From CAZWCX01 sp964632945 (lineage in GTDB: Bacteria > Planctomycetota > MHYJ01 > WSZJ01 > CAZWCX01), in assembly GCA_964632945.1 (NCBI GenBank), contig CAZWCX010000067.1, positions 1-39,204 on the forward strand: a DNA stretch of 39,204 nt, written 5' to 3'. Of the stretch, positions 1 to 9,303 are shown piece by piece. Position 1 is the stretch's first letter. Every line of letters starts with the position of its first letter. The translations under genes were made by a program, and so were the position numbers. The notes beneath the pieces were generated by a model. That model ran no database searches and was not told the origin of the DNA. It saw only the letters and a program-made list of their open reading frames with translations.

Positions 1-1
1 C

Positions 2-370
2 GTGGTGATGTTCGAGTTGCTGACCGGGCAGAACCTGTTCGGCTCGGACAAGACGAGCGTGATCCTCGAGAACGTGATTTGTCGCGAGATTCCGAAGCCG
101 TCGACGATCAATTCCGAGATTCCGCGCGAATTGGAAGGCGTCATGCTGAAGGCCGTGGAGCGCAACACCAACAAGCGCTTCCAGGATGCCGGGCGCATGG
201 GGTACGAGCTCGAGTACTTCATGTATCACGACAAGTTCGGTCCCACGAACGTGACGCTCGAAAAGTACATGACGCGGATCTTCCCCGAGCTGTTCCGGGC
301 GGTACGCCCGCGCACGGACAAGGAAGGCGGGACGGACACCGAGGGAACCACCGCGATCATGGAGCGGTAA
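2..370 (+). CDS. Ser/Thr protein kinase, C-terminal fragment (5' end outside window)
   Basis: Only the last ~122 residues of the protein lie in the window. They match the end of a Hanks-type kinase C-lobe: the helix F segment VMFELLTGQNLF, followed by a Pro-rich spacer and the late C-lobe pattern in which a Leu-rich helix leads to KAVERNTNKRFQDA, the usual spot of the conserved Arg in helix I. A charged tail of about 50 residues follows and ends at TAA. There is no transmembrane segment in the visible part, so the kinase either is soluble or has its membrane segment upstream. Catalytic HRD and DFG motifs would be outside the window, so activity cannot be judged. The next gene on this strand starts 148 nt later. 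Confidence 0.85.
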   Translation: MVMFELLTGQNLFGSDKTSVILENVICREIPKPSTINSEIPRELEGVMLKAVERNTNKRFQDAGRMGYELEYFMYHDKFGPTNVTLEKYMTRIFPELFRAVRPRTDKEGGTDTEGTTAIMER

Positions 371-518
371 TGGCCGTCCGCGCGGACCCGACGCGGGACG
401 TCCGGGTCCTCCCCCGTCCGCGGTCCGACCGCGAAGTTCCGCGCCCCGGTGTCTCCGAACCGCACCCGGATCGGGCCGTCGACGCCGGACGCGGGGGTCG
501 TCGGGGAGGATCCGACCG

Positions 519-2183
519 ATGAATTCCTCCTTTGCCGCGGCCCGCCGGTCGCCGACCTACCTGGAAAAGCGGCGTCGGGCGCGGATCGCCCTGGGGGCCT
601 GCGTCGTCCTGCTCTTCCTCGGCTACGCCTACCTCTCCTTTCTGGAGGCGTTCCTCGCCCCGTTCCTGATCCCGGCCGGCGACCGGATCTTCCTGCTCTA
701 CGAAGCGGCGGTCCCGCACGAGGGGGACTGGAGTTTCTACCTGCGGGAACGCGCCCCGGGCGGCGAGTGGCAGCCGGAGCGCCGATTCCAGGGCGAAGTG
801 CGCGGGGCCGTGGGGGCGAACGAGGATCTGTGGGTCTTCTACCGGCGCACCGGGTCGGTCTACCGGGGCGGCAAGCAGGTGGCGGCCTACGATCTCGGGA
901 TTCCGTGGGACGTCCAGGCGGTGGTGCCGGCGGCCGACTCTGCCGCGACCGACGGGGCGCGCCGCTTTCTCGTCTTCGGCTTCGACTCGGACCACATCCT
1001 GCGCGCGGCCGAGCTCACCGGGCCGCGTCCCGGGGAACGCCGCAGCGAACTTCCCGGCCGGCCGCTCGCGGCCTCGCCGGCGCGCGCCGCCTCCCCGGAC
1101 CGGATGCAGGCTGCGCGTTGCGGCGACTCCGTGCTGGTGGCCTGGACGAGAGACGCCCGCGCGGAGACCCCCGCCCCACGGGCGGACGAGAATGCCATCC
1201 CCGCCGAGGAGAGCGGCGGCCCCTGGAGCCTCCAGGCCTGCCGATTCGACGGGGAACGCTTCCACCCGGTTCCCCCGTTGCCCCTCGGCAGCACGCGCAC
1301 CTTTTCGCTGTTTCCGCTCCGCTCCGCCGCCGCGCTTCTCACCGTGCCGGAAGAGTGGAAGGACGGCCCGCAAGTCCGTCTTCGCCTGCGCCGTTTCCCC
1401 GGGACGTCGTGGGACGAGGCGGTCGACCTGCGCGTGACGGACCCGCGCTGGTTCGGCCGCCGGGTCCTCGACGTGAGCCTGTGCGCGACGGAAGACCAGG
1501 CCCTCCTGGTGCTCTCGCGCGCAGCCGGGTTGGAGCTCACCTCCACCAACCTCGATCCGCTGGCGCGCGGCGAATCGGCGCAGTTCCCCCCGCCCCAGCC
1601 GGTCAGCCCGGTCGGCTCGTTCGGCCGCCCCGAGGTGCTCGCCTGGCTCGTGACGCTGCTTTTCGTCGCCCTGGCCATGGTCTTCCTCGGCGTGTCGCTC
1701 CTGACCGAGCGGATCCGCCCCGCCGTCCCCCCGCCGGGCACGCCTCCGGTCGTGACCGCCCCCTGGTGGACCCGCGGGCTGGCCTACGTCCTCGACGCCT
1801 GCGCCCTCGCCCCGGTCGTCCTCGTCGTCCTGTGGGCCTGCGGCTTCTCCGCCCTCGGGATCGAGCGCCTCGACGGCGGGCCGCTGCTCCTGGCCACGCT
1901 CCTGACCGACCTGACGATCATGACCTACGCGGCGGTGTGCGAGGGCCTGTGGGGCCGGACCCTGGGCAAGCGCCTCCTCGGCCTCCACGTCCTGACCGAA
2001 GAGGGGGGCCGCATCGGCTGGCGTCACGCCATCCTGCGCAATCTGGTGCGGCCGATCGACGGGGTCGGTCCGCAGTGCCTGATCGGATTGCTGTTCATCC
2101 TCTCCACGCGCCACGCGCAGCGGCTGGGGGACATCCTCGCCGGAACGGTCGTTTCCCGGCAGGCGCCGCACTGGTACGCGTAG
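519..2183 (+). CDS. RDD-family membrane protein with large extracytoplasmic domain
   Basis: A 554-residue protein. The start is supported by GGGGAGGA at 503-510. It has an N-terminal transmembrane helix (about residues 24-50), a ~320-residue region of short beta-rich segments that could form a propeller-like domain outside the membrane, another helix near 370-395, and a C-terminal RDD domain (about 412-545). The RDD signature is seen as WWTRGLAYVLDACALAP, with Arg419 and Asp426, and later GRTLGKRLLGLHV, the typical GKxxxGL loop. RDD proteins are small polytopic membrane proteins of mostly unknown function, some linked to ion exchange; here the domain is fused to a large sensor-like part. It is convergent with the permease gene, 36 nt apart. 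Function beyond the RDD family is not assignable. Confidence 0.85.
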   Translation: MNSSFAAARRSPTYLEKRRRARIALGACVVLLFLGYAYLSFLEAFLAPFLIPAGDRIFLLYEAAVPHEGDWSFYLRERAPGGEWQPERRFQGEVRGAVGANEDLWVFYRRTGSVYRGGKQVAAYDLGIPWDVQAVVPAADSAATDGARRFLVFGFDSDHILRAAELTGPRPGERRSELPGRPLAASPARAASPDRMQAARCGDSVLVAWTRDARAETPAPRADENAIPAEESGGPWSLQACRFDGERFHPVPPLPLGSTRTFSLFPLRSAAALLTVPEEWKDGPQVRLRLRRFPGTSWDEAVDLRVTDPRWFGRRVLDVSLCATEDQALLVLSRAAGLELTSTNLDPLARGESAQFPPPQPVSPVGSFGRPEVLAWLVTLLFVALAMVFLGVSLLTERIRPAVPPPGTPPVVTAPWWTRGLAYVLDACALAPVVLVVLWACGFSALGIERLDGGPLLLATLLTDLTIMTYAAVCEGLWGRTLGKRLLGLHVLTEEGGRIGWRHAILRNLVRPIDGVGPQCLIGLLFILSTRHAQRLGDILAGTVVSRQAPHWYA

Positions 2184-2219
2184 ACGGCGTGCCCCGCCTG
2201 CGGCCCGCCGGATCGCACA

Positions 2220-3422
2220 TCACCGGAGCGGCGCAGTCCAGCCCCGGCCGAGGGCGAGCGAGACCGCCGACAGCACCGCGGCCGCCGCGGCCAACGCCAT
2301 CGCCGCGAGGATATGCCGCGGCGGCGCCACGCGGGTTCGATTCTCATTGCGCTGGACGGCGTAGAGGACGAATCCGAGGAAGGGCAGGATCAGGCTGACG
2401 AAACTCCAACTCCCCGCCGACATGCGGAGAAATCCGGGGGTCTTCGGCTTGCTCCGGAACCCGCTGGCGCGCGCGTCCCAATAGACGAACATCGCCACCA
2501 GCAGAAGCAGAAGCGGCACCAGCGCCCATTCCCGGAGGATCGGATCCAGGGTCAGCCCGATCAGGATGAGAAAGAGGCAACCCGGCAGCTCCGGTTGGGT
2601 CGGATCGATCTCCTGCCCCTCCTGCGGGGAGGCGAGCAGGATCCGGTCTTCGGGGTCGCTCCGCCACAGCGCTTCCAAGTGGATTGCCAAGCGGGCGAAG
2701 CTGTTCAGGATCCGCCGGCGGGCGACCACCCCCGCGATCAGGAGGGAAAAGAGGAAGACCACCGGCGCCACCCAGGGATCCTGAAGCAATCCGACGACCG
2801 CGCTCACGGGCGCCACGATGAACAGGAAAAGGACGGCGCCCACGGCCACGAGGCGCAGGTACGTCATCCCCAGTAGAACGGGGAGCTGCCGCCACTGCCA
2901 TGCCCCATCCAGCGTGGTCGCGACGACGAGCAGGAACAGAATCGGTCCCGACAGGAGGACCAAGAGGTCCGTCGCGAGGAATGCGGTGTAGCCCGGGCCC
3001 CACCGGATCTCGCGGGAGAGGAAGAGCAGGAGATGATCCAAGAGCCGCGCGGCCAGCAGCGCCGCGACGAGCCGGCCGAAGGGCCCGGCCAGCGCGAAGA
3101 CCTTGCCGGCGAGCCACTGCTCCGGCGGAAAGCCGGTGAGCAGGAGCATTTCCCCCGTGCCGTGCGTCTGTTCCTCGACCAGGGCGGTCCCGAGCAGAAG
3201 CGGCGGGAGAAACAGAATGAGCCCCAGGGCGAAGCCGTGGTGCACGTACGCGAGGAAAGTCTCCGGGACGGCCGGGCGTCCGCTGCCCAGCGCGACCCCC
3301 CAGCGGAGGAGGAGAAACACGAAGCAGAGCGCGGACACCGCCGTCAGCACCCGGGACGCGAGACCGCCGCGAAGCCGTTCGCGCTCGTAGACCGGGTTGC
3401 TGCGAAGGGCGGACCAGCCCAT
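2220..3422 (-). CDS. ABC-2-type transporter permease-like membrane protein
   Basis: A 400-residue protein with about ten hydrophobic helices. After the second helix it carries EEQTHGTGEMLLLTGFPP and then WLAGK, which matches the ABC-2 permease element E-x(n)-GT-hELLhhTPhsxxxhxxGK that precedes the coupling region. A long cytoplasmic loop with an acidic stretch lies around residues 240-280. No ATPase gene lies next to it, so if it is an exporter subunit its ATP-binding partner is elsewhere. The start has GGGAGGGAG about nine bases upstream, and a good promoter (TTGCCA-N17-TAGAGT) sits ~115 nt upstream. Substrate unknown. Confidence 0.75.
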   Translation of the reverse strand: MGWSALRSNPVYERERLRGGLASRVLTAVSALCFVFLLLRWGVALGSGRPAVPETFLAYVHHGFALGLILFLPPLLLGTALVEEQTHGTGEMLLLTGFPPEQWLAGKVFALAGPFGRLVAALLAARLLDHLLLFLSREIRWGPGYTAFLATDLLVLLSGPILFLLVVATTLDGAWQWRQLPVLLGMTYLRLVAVGAVLFLFIVAPVSAVVGLLQDPWVAPVVFLFSLLIAGVVARRRILNSFARLAIHLEALWRSDPEDRILLASPQEGQEIDPTQPELPGCLFLILIGLTLDPILREWALVPLLLLLVAMFVYWDARASGFRSKPKTPGFLRMSAGSWSFVSLILPFLGFVLYAVQRNENRTRVAPPRHILAAMALAAAAAVLSAVSLALGRGWTAPLR

Positions 3423-3536
3423 ACCGGGACACTCCCTCCCAGACGGGACCGTCCGGCCCTCCCGGGTCCGGGCTCGGCGGAGCCGGGAACCGGGAACCCG
3501 TTCCCCCGGGGGCGCGCGTGCGGGCCCGACGCGGAG

Positions 3537-3565
3537 ACTCTAGCCGATCGGCGGCGAAATGGCAA
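3537..3565 (-). promoter_or_regulatory. Sigma70-type promoter for the ABC-2 permease gene
   Basis: On the minus strand TTGCCA (3560-3565) is followed after exactly 17 nt by TAGAGT (3537-3542). It lies in the 201-nt gap between the HEAT-protein gene end and the permease start, giving a 5' leader of roughly 105 nt. The leader contains the hairpin GGGAAC-cc-GTTCCC at 3492-3505. Confidence 0.55.
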
Positions 3566-3623
3566 CGTCACCGGCGTCGGAGCCGCCGAGGAAGGGCGGG
3601 ACTCGCGCGGGCGCCGACCCGGG

Positions 3624-4925
3624 CTACTCCTTTCGCAGGGCCGACTCCGGAGCCTCCGCGCACAGGGCCGCGTGAAGGGTCCGGGGTGCGCCTTCCCCCG
3701 CCTCGATCAGGCCGAGCGCCGCATTCATGCCCCGAAGGAGCCCCGGATCGGTTTCGCGTTCGCCATGCGCCATGAGCTCGGACAGGGCGGCAACCCCCTC
3801 GGCGAGGACGAGCACGCGCAGGAGGAGGGAGCGGATGGCGGCGTCGGACTCGACCTCCAGCCGTTCCGACAGTCCGGCGGCCTCCGCCGTCCCGATCCCC
3901 GCGAAACCGCGACCGGTGTCCTCGGCGCCGGGACGGAGCAACGCCCGCTCGAGGGCTTCGCCGGCGCTTCGGCGCACGAGGGGCGAGGGGTCCTCCGCAA
4001 GGACGTCCAGGGGCAGAGCGGGATCGCGAAACACCGCGGATCGTCCGTCCCACGCGCCGACCGCCGCGGCGCGCACGGCCGGGTCGGCGTGGCCGCGGGC
4101 GAGCGCGGCGATCGACTCCGCCGCCTCGGCCCCCCCGCCCTGCACCGCGAGGACGCGGAGCGCGCGGATGCGCACCTCGGGGTCGCTCTCCCCCGACACG
4201 GCGCGCAGCAGCCGGACCCGCCAGGCGGAGTCCTCCTCCGCGTCGATGCCGGGCCGCCAGGCCGCGATCGCCTCCGCCCGGACCCGGGCGGGCGCGCCCG
4301 AGTCGAGCAGTTCCCGCAGCGCGCGACTCCAGGCGACGGCCCCGTCGGACGACCCGCCCAGCGCCCGGAACCCCAGGTCGAACCACCATCCGGCCTCGCC
4401 GGCATCGCGCAGTTCGCGCGCGCGGCGGGTCCACGCCGCGCGCAGCGCCGGGTCGCCGCCCAGTTCGCCGGCGAGGCGCTGCTCCAGGTGCTGCGCCAAC
4501 TCGAAGTCACCGCGCCCGCGCGCGCGCCGCAGGCCGCCGAGCAGCGCGGAAAGGCGGTCGTCCGCGGTCGACGGCGTGGCGGATCCTCGCGGTGCGGCCT
4601 CCGCCCGGAGCCCGCCGGCGCCCGCCGGCGCGCGCGCGTCGTCGTCCTCCTCACCGCGCGCGCGCGCGTGACGCCGGGCACCGGCGCCGGGAGGCCCTCC
4701 GGCGGGATGGCCGACGCCGTCGCCCGACCCATCGCACCGTTCCTGCGGATGCGGCGGAACCGCGCGCTTCGCCCGCGCGGCCCGATCCCCGCGACTCGCG
4801 GGCGGGATCGGGTCGGCGGCCCACCCGGCCGCGCCCCCGCGCCCGCCGCGAACGAACGCCGCCCCCGCAACGACGACCGCCAGCGCAACCCAAGCGAAAA
4901 GCGCCGCCCGCGCGTTACGGCTCAT
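3624..4925 (-). CDS. Membrane-anchored HEAT-repeat protein
   Basis: A 433-residue protein with an N-terminal hydrophobic segment (about residues 8-25) after two positive residues, then a ~100-residue Ala/Arg/Gly-rich low-complexity region, then HEAT-like helical pairs from about 120 to the end. Recognisable helices include DPEVRIRALRVLAVQG, HADPAVRAAAVGAW and DPSPLVRRSAGEALERAL. HEAT solenoids act as protein-binding scaffolds; no catalytic motif is seen. Its ATG overlaps the 3' end of the upstream gene by 11 nt, with no strong ribosome-binding site, so translational coupling to that gene is likely. The partner is unknown; it may tether or assist the secreted protein encoded just before it. 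Confidence 0.75.
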   Translation of the reverse strand: MSRNARAALFAWVALAVVVAGAAFVRGGRGGAAGWAADPIPPASRGDRAARAKRAVPPHPQERCDGSGDGVGHPAGGPPGAGARRHARARGEEDDDARAPAGAGGLRAEAAPRGSATPSTADDRLSALLGGLRRARGRGDFELAQHLEQRLAGELGGDPALRAAWTRRARELRDAGEAGWWFDLGFRALGGSSDGAVAWSRALRELLDSGAPARVRAEAIAAWRPGIDAEEDSAWRVRLLRAVSGESDPEVRIRALRVLAVQGGGAEAAESIAALARGHADPAVRAAAVGAWDGRSAVFRDPALPLDVLAEDPSPLVRRSAGEALERALLRPGAEDTGRGFAGIGTAEAAGLSERLEVESDAAIRSLLLRVLVLAEGVAALSELMAHGERETDPGLLRGMNAALGLIEAGEGAPRTLHAALCAEAPESALRKE

Positions 4926-7900
4926 AGACGATCGTCAACAGCGGCCGGTGAGCCAACGTCGACGCCTCGCTGGAGAGGATTTTCGCGATCTTGTCGTCGT
5001 CCTCGTTGACCAGCAGCAACCCGGAGTTGCCCGCCGCTCCGTCCACCCACGCCTGCACGACCGACGGGTCCAGCGCCACGCTGAGCACGTCCAACCCGGA
5101 CGCGGAGAAGCCGGAGAAGGTGAACGACTTGCCCGCGACGACGTCCGTGCCGTCGCCGCCCGCGCCCGGCGAGGCCCAGGGCAGGCCGAGGTCCCGCAGC
5201 AGCCAGGTGATCTTGGTCGGGCTCCAGCCGCCCTGCAGGTACCGCCCGCGGATCGTGAACCCCGCGTCCCACGTGTCGAACGCGAGCGTGAGCGTCGCCG
5301 ATTTCACCTTCGCCCCGGCGGGCAGCGTCACGCCGTCGAAGCGCAGCCACGCCCGCGCCTCGTATCCGCCCGGGCCGGTGACCTCGTAGCAGGGCATCTC
5401 CCCGGTCGGGAAGGTCGCCCCGTGGCCGCCGTTCCAGGCCTCGTCGGCGTAGAGCGTGCTCACCGACACGTCCCGAGTGCCCGCGTAGCCGGCCACGCCG
5501 GTGCGGAAGGACACGGTCACGGTCGCCGGCGGCGGAGCGGCGGAAGCGGTTCCGGGGCCGGATTCATAGACGAGGGTGAGCGTGGGCCGGTGCGTCTTGA
5601 CCGCCGCCTCGGCGGAGCGGAAGCGCAGGACTTTGCCGACGGCGCCGTTCACGAGGAGGACGCCCTGGTTCGCCGCCGGGTCATCCACCCAGGTCTGGAC
5701 CATCGCGGGGTCGAGCGTCACCGTCATCGTCTGCTCGCCTTTCCCCTTGAAGCCCGAGAGGGTGAAGCCCTTCCCCGCCACGCGGTCCGTGCCTTCTCCC
5801 CCCGCTCCCGGCGCCGCCCAGGGCAGGCCGGCGGCCCGGTGCAGCCAGCCCGGATGGGGCGCGTCGGCGCCCCAGGCCGCTTTCAGGTAGCGACCGTGGA
5901 CGGAGAACCCCTTGTCCCAGGTCACGGCCCGGAGGCGCAGCGTGGCCGACTTGACCTTGGCGCCGGCGGGCAGGCCGAGGTCGCCGAAGCGCACGAGGGC
6001 GCGCTTCTCGTATCCGCCGGGGCCCGCGATGGCAAAGCAGCTCAGGTCGTCGTCGCGCGTGGTCACTCCCTCCCCGGCGGTGGAGTCCAGGTATTGGGTG
6101 GAGATCGTCACGTCCCGCCCGCCCGCGTAGCCGTTGCGCCCCTGCCGGAAGACGGCGGTCACGGTCGCGACGTCGCCGCCGGCGCCGGCGGACACGGCAA
6201 TCCCCACGGGCGCGGAGGTCGCCGTCGCGCCGGCGTCGTCGGTGGCTTTGGCGGTGAACGAGTACCCCCCTTCCGGCAGGCCGGAGAGCGCGATCGACCA
6301 GGGGGGGGCAACCGCGGTGGCGACGAGCGAGGTCCCGGAGAAGAACTCCACCTTGACGACCGAGCCGTCGGCGTCCGCCGCGGCGGCGACCAGGGTCACG
6401 GTCGCGGGCGCCGAGTAGGTCGCCCCCGGCGCGGGCGCGGTCAGCGCCACGGTGGGCGGCGCGTTGGCCGGGGCCGTCACGGTGACGTCGACGGGGGCCG
6501 AGTCCGCGGTCGCCCCGTCGTCGTCGGTGGCCCGCGCGGTAAGAACGTACGAGCCTGCGACCGCATCCGGCCAGGCGGCCGTGAACGGCGCGGTCGTGTC
6601 CTCGCCGATCTTGACGGTCCCGCGGAAGAACTCGACCTTGGCGACCGCGCCGTCGGCGTCGACGGCGACCGCCGCGAGCCCGATGGTCGAGCCCGCGGGG
6701 AAACTCGCGCCCGGCGAGGGGGCGCTGATCGACACCCCCGGGGGCGCGTTGGGCGCGGCGGTCACGGTGAAGGCGACCGGCGCGGAGACGGCCGTTGCGC
6801 CGTCGTCGTCGACGGCGACCGCGGTGAGCGAATGCGCCCCGGCGGGCAGGCCCGCGAGCGTGCCGCCGTAGGGGGGAGCGGTGTCTTCCGCGACTTCCAC
6901 GCCGTCCACAAAGAACTCGACCTTGGCCACGAACCCGTCGGCATCGGTGGCGGTCGCGGCGAACGGGATGGCCGCCGTTGCGGCGAACGTCGCGCCCGGC
7001 GCCGGGGAGGTGATCGCCACCGCCGGCGGCGCGTTCGCCGGCGGCGCGCCGCCCGCGCCCTGCTTCATCAGCCAGGAGAGGCTGCCGGAGGTCCGATGCT
7101 CCCAGCCGTATTTTCGCCACGGGGAGACGCGATACGCGGTCAGGCCGCTGGCGGGGCCGGCCGGCCGGATCCAATGGTTCACCCCCCGGTCGTACGTCGC
7201 GTACAGCGAGGTCGCCTTGGCCTTCAGCGGCGCGTGGGGCGCACCCGTCAACTCGGCAAAGTAGTGCGCCCACGCCAGCGCGGCGGCGACTTCCAGGGCG
7301 TGCTCTTCGTCGCCGTATTCGGACGCGCCCACCGCGCCGCCGGCGAGCAGGGCGTAGACCGGCCGGTCGATCGGCCCGGCTGCGCCGTCGTACATCGGAT
7401 CCGCCGCCGACACGACCGCGGCCGCGAGGAAGTGACCGACGCGACGCAGGAAGTGCGCGGTCGAGGCCGCGCCGTCGGTCGCGTACGCGCGCAGGACCGC
7501 ATCGCCGATCAGGACCGTCATCCACGGCGACGCGCCCAGCGCCCCGTCGGCCCAGTCGCCGTCGTGCTGTGAGCCGTAGTGGTAGAGGCCCCCGTCGATC
7601 CGGTCGGCGGGGAGGGCGCCGCCGGCGCCGTCCTGGTGCCACTTCAAGTCGGCCAGGATCGCGGTCACCGAGGCCGCGTGGGACGACCCTCCGATGACCT
7701 CGTACGCGACCGCGTGGGCGAGCAGCTTGAACCCGGCGTTGCGTTCGGTCCAGAACCCGACCGTCGGAGACCACTTGTGCGCGGTCCCGGCGTGCGCGCC
7801 GAGCACCTGCCCGATCTGCACGAGGGCGAGGTCGTCGCCGGTGAGCCAGCGCAGATAGGCGAGGCATTCGTTGTAGGCGTACTTCGGGTCGCCGGGCTTG

Positions 7901-8850
7901 AGATCGAAGAAGCCGGAGGGCGCGATGTGCTTGCGGTAGAACTCGGCGTTGCGCACCGCCTCGCGGAGGGCCTTGGGAAAGCCGCTCCGGAAATGCAGGA
8001 CGAACATCGCGGCGGCGCGGTCGTACAGCCAGGGCTCATACGCAGTGCGGAACGGGCAGCGGTTGGCCGCCGTGACCGCGGGGTCGTCCTCGTTGATGAG
8101 GGAGTAGAAGTTGTTTTTCGCCGCGCGCTCCGCCTCCTCGAACCCGGGCCAGGGGTCGCCCGCGTCCATGGCGGCGGGCGGGTCGCGGGGCTCGAGGACG
8201 GCGTCGGAGAACGGATCCATGCGCGTGGGCTTGAACAGCCCCTTGGCGAGGTGCGACTTGGGGAGGACGGCGTAGACATCGGGCTCGCTGACGCCGTCCG
8301 CGGCGCCGAAGGAGGCGTCGGCGACCGGGTGCCAGCCCGCGCGGGGGTCGATGAGGACCGGGACGTCGAGCGTGCGCAGCGCGCCCCCCCACTCCACGAC
8401 CACCGTCTCGTGGCCGGGATGCGGGACGGCGAACGCGCGGTGGATCTGGATCCGGGCGACGCGGACGCTCGCGCCGTCGATCGCGGGATCCGCGCGATGG
8501 CGCCAGGGGGCGAGCAGGTCGACGTGCGCCGGGATCTCGACGCCGCCGGCGAGGACGCGCACGGAGGCCAGGCCCGCGGGGGTCACGGATCCGCGCGGGA
8601 ACGGGACCCCGAACGTGACCAGGCGCGACGAACCCGGCGCGACGCCCTCCGTGGGGTAGAGGCGCACCTCGATCGACCCGGCCGGCTCGGCGGGGGCGTG
8701 GAACGGATCGACGGCGAAGGCCGGGGCCGCGGCCAAGGAGAGAATACCGACGACCAGGGCGGCCAGCCGGGAGCGCGGACCGGAAACCCGGAGATTCCGG
8801 GCGTCGGATTCGCGCCGCGCGACGCGGCAAGACGGGATGCGGGTGAACAT
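4915..8850 (-). CDS. Large secreted Ig/DNRLRE-domain protein with glycan-enzyme-like N-terminus
   Basis: A 1311-residue protein. The ATG at 8850 is preceded by GGAGGAGG, and the first ~46 residues form a signal peptide (hydrophobic core ALVVGILSLAAAP, then AFA). Next comes a beta-rich domain with GVPFPRGSV, reminiscent of the N-terminal RIFT barrel of exo-rhamnogalacturonan-lyase-like proteins, then a ~400-residue helical region (about 200-600) of alpha/alpha-toroid type with many Trp/Tyr/His. From about 603 there are three Ig-like domains of the Big_17 type, the first two exactly 95 residues each (start NAPP, core KVEFF, end DDDGATA). Two ~200-residue DNRLRE (CBM96-like) domains end the protein, each with RDVxxST, LPAGAKVKSATL, and a final HRPxLTxVYE. 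This suggests a cell-surface or secreted carbohydrate-acting protein. The helical part is not confidently placed in a lyase or hydrolase family, and no active site is claimed. Confidence 0.8.
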   Translation of the reverse strand: MFTRIPSCRVARRESDARNLRVSGPRSRLAALVVGILSLAAAPAFAVDPFHAPAEPAGSIEVRLYPTEGVAPGSSRLVTFGVPFPRGSVTPAGLASVRVLAGGVEIPAHVDLLAPWRHRADPAIDGASVRVARIQIHRAFAVPHPGHETVVVEWGGALRTLDVPVLIDPRAGWHPVADASFGAADGVSEPDVYAVLPKSHLAKGLFKPTRMDPFSDAVLEPRDPPAAMDAGDPWPGFEEAERAAKNNFYSLINEDDPAVTAANRCPFRTAYEPWLYDRAAAMFVLHFRSGFPKALREAVRNAEFYRKHIAPSGFFDLKPGDPKYAYNECLAYLRWLTGDDLALVQIGQVLGAHAGTAHKWSPTVGFWTERNAGFKLLAHAVAYEVIGGSSHAASVTAILADLKWHQDGAGGALPADRIDGGLYHYGSQHDGDWADGALGASPWMTVLIGDAVLRAYATDGAASTAHFLRRVGHFLAAAVVSAADPMYDGAAGPIDRPVYALLAGGAVGASEYGDEEHALEVAAALAWAHYFAELTGAPHAPLKAKATSLYATYDRGVNHWIRPAGPASGLTAYRVSPWRKYGWEHRTSGSLSWLMKQGAGGAPPANAPPAVAITSPAPGATFAATAAIPFAATATDADGFVAKVEFFVDGVEVAEDTAPPYGGTLAGLPAGAHSLTAVAVDDDGATAVSAPVAFTVTAAPNAPPGVSISAPSPGASFPAGSTIGLAAVAVDADGAVAKVEFFRGTVKIGEDTTAPFTAAWPDAVAGSYVLTARATDDDGATADSAPVDVTVTAPANAPPTVALTAPAPGATYSAPATVTLVAAAADADGSVVKVEFFSGTSLVATAVAPPWSIALSGLPEGGYSFTAKATDDAGATATSAPVGIAVSAGAGGDVATVTAVFRQGRNGYAGGRDVTISTQYLDSTAGEGVTTRDDDLSCFAIAGPGGYEKRALVRFGDLGLPAGAKVKSATLRLRAVTWDKGFSVHGRYLKAAWGADAPHPGWLHRAAGLPWAAPGAGGEGTDRVAGKGFTLSGFKGKGEQTMTVTLDPAMVQTWVDDPAANQGVLLVNGAVGKVLRFRSAEAAVKTHRPTLTLVYESGPGTASAAPPPATVTVSFRTGVAGYAGTRDVSVSTLYADEAWNGGHGATFPTGEMPCYEVTGPGGYEARAWLRFDGVTLPAGAKVKSATLTLAFDTWDAGFTIRGRYLQGGWSPTKITWLLRDLGLPWASPGAGGDGTDVVAGKSFTFSGFSASGLDVLSVALDPSVVQAWVDGAAGNSGLLLVNEDDDKIAKILSSEASTLAHRPLLTIVYEP

Positions 8851-9303
8851 GGCTACCTCCTCCTGCGGGGCGAATCCGCCCCTCCAGGGAGAGAATTGCG
8901 GTGGCGTCGAGGAAGTTTTCGGCGGCGGGCGGAATCTCTCCGCCCCCGGAAGCCGGCGCCGCCTTCTCGACGGGCATGGGTCCCCCGCCCGACCCCGCAC
9001 CCGGGGTTCGCCCCCGGGTTGACGGGGGAACCCGCAGGCGGATACACTCCTGATCGGCGATTCGAGGGACACTCGCGCCGATCCCCCCGCCCGCACCCGT
9101 GCCGGCCGAAGGAGCGGGGGGATCGCGGATCGGGAGGTCGTCCGCGGGCCCGGGGAACCGGCCGGTGGCACGGCCGCCGGATAGGGCGGCTCTCGCACCT
9201 CCCTGCAGCGGCCGCCCACGGCCGGTCGGGACTCCGGCCCAGGGACCGACGGGGGGAGACGGAAAGTACGAAACGCGCTCGACGCCCCAGACCGGAGGTA
9301 CGC
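8851..9303. other. 453-nt divergent intergenic region
   Basis: This region separates the minus-strand secreted-protein gene from the plus-strand unknown gene. Near the secreted-protein start it holds the hairpin GGGGCG-aatc-CGCCCC (8867-8882), just upstream of that gene's ribosome-binding site. A plus-strand promoter lies at 9019-9048. The remainder is GC-rich, with short open frames that lack coding-like third-position bias or start signals. I see no RNA gene. Confidence 0.6.
9019..9048 (+). promoter_or_regulatory. Sigma70-type promoter upstream of the gene at 9304
   Basis: TTGACG (9019-9024), 18-nt spacer, TACACT (9043-9048). This would give a ~250-nt leader to the ATG at 9304. No known riboswitch motif was recognised in that leader. 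Confidence 0.5.

Noticed and set aside
357..2171. Open frame of 604 codons on the minus strand opposite the RDD gene
   Set aside because: Very GC-rich DNA leaves long antisense frames open. Its translation is Arg/Gly/Pro/Ala-rich without domain motifs, while the plus strand has a signal-supported RDD gene.
4948..7572. Open frame of 874 codons on the plus strand
   Set aside because: Antisense shadow of the Ig/DNRLRE gene; low-complexity Arg/Gly translation and no start signals.
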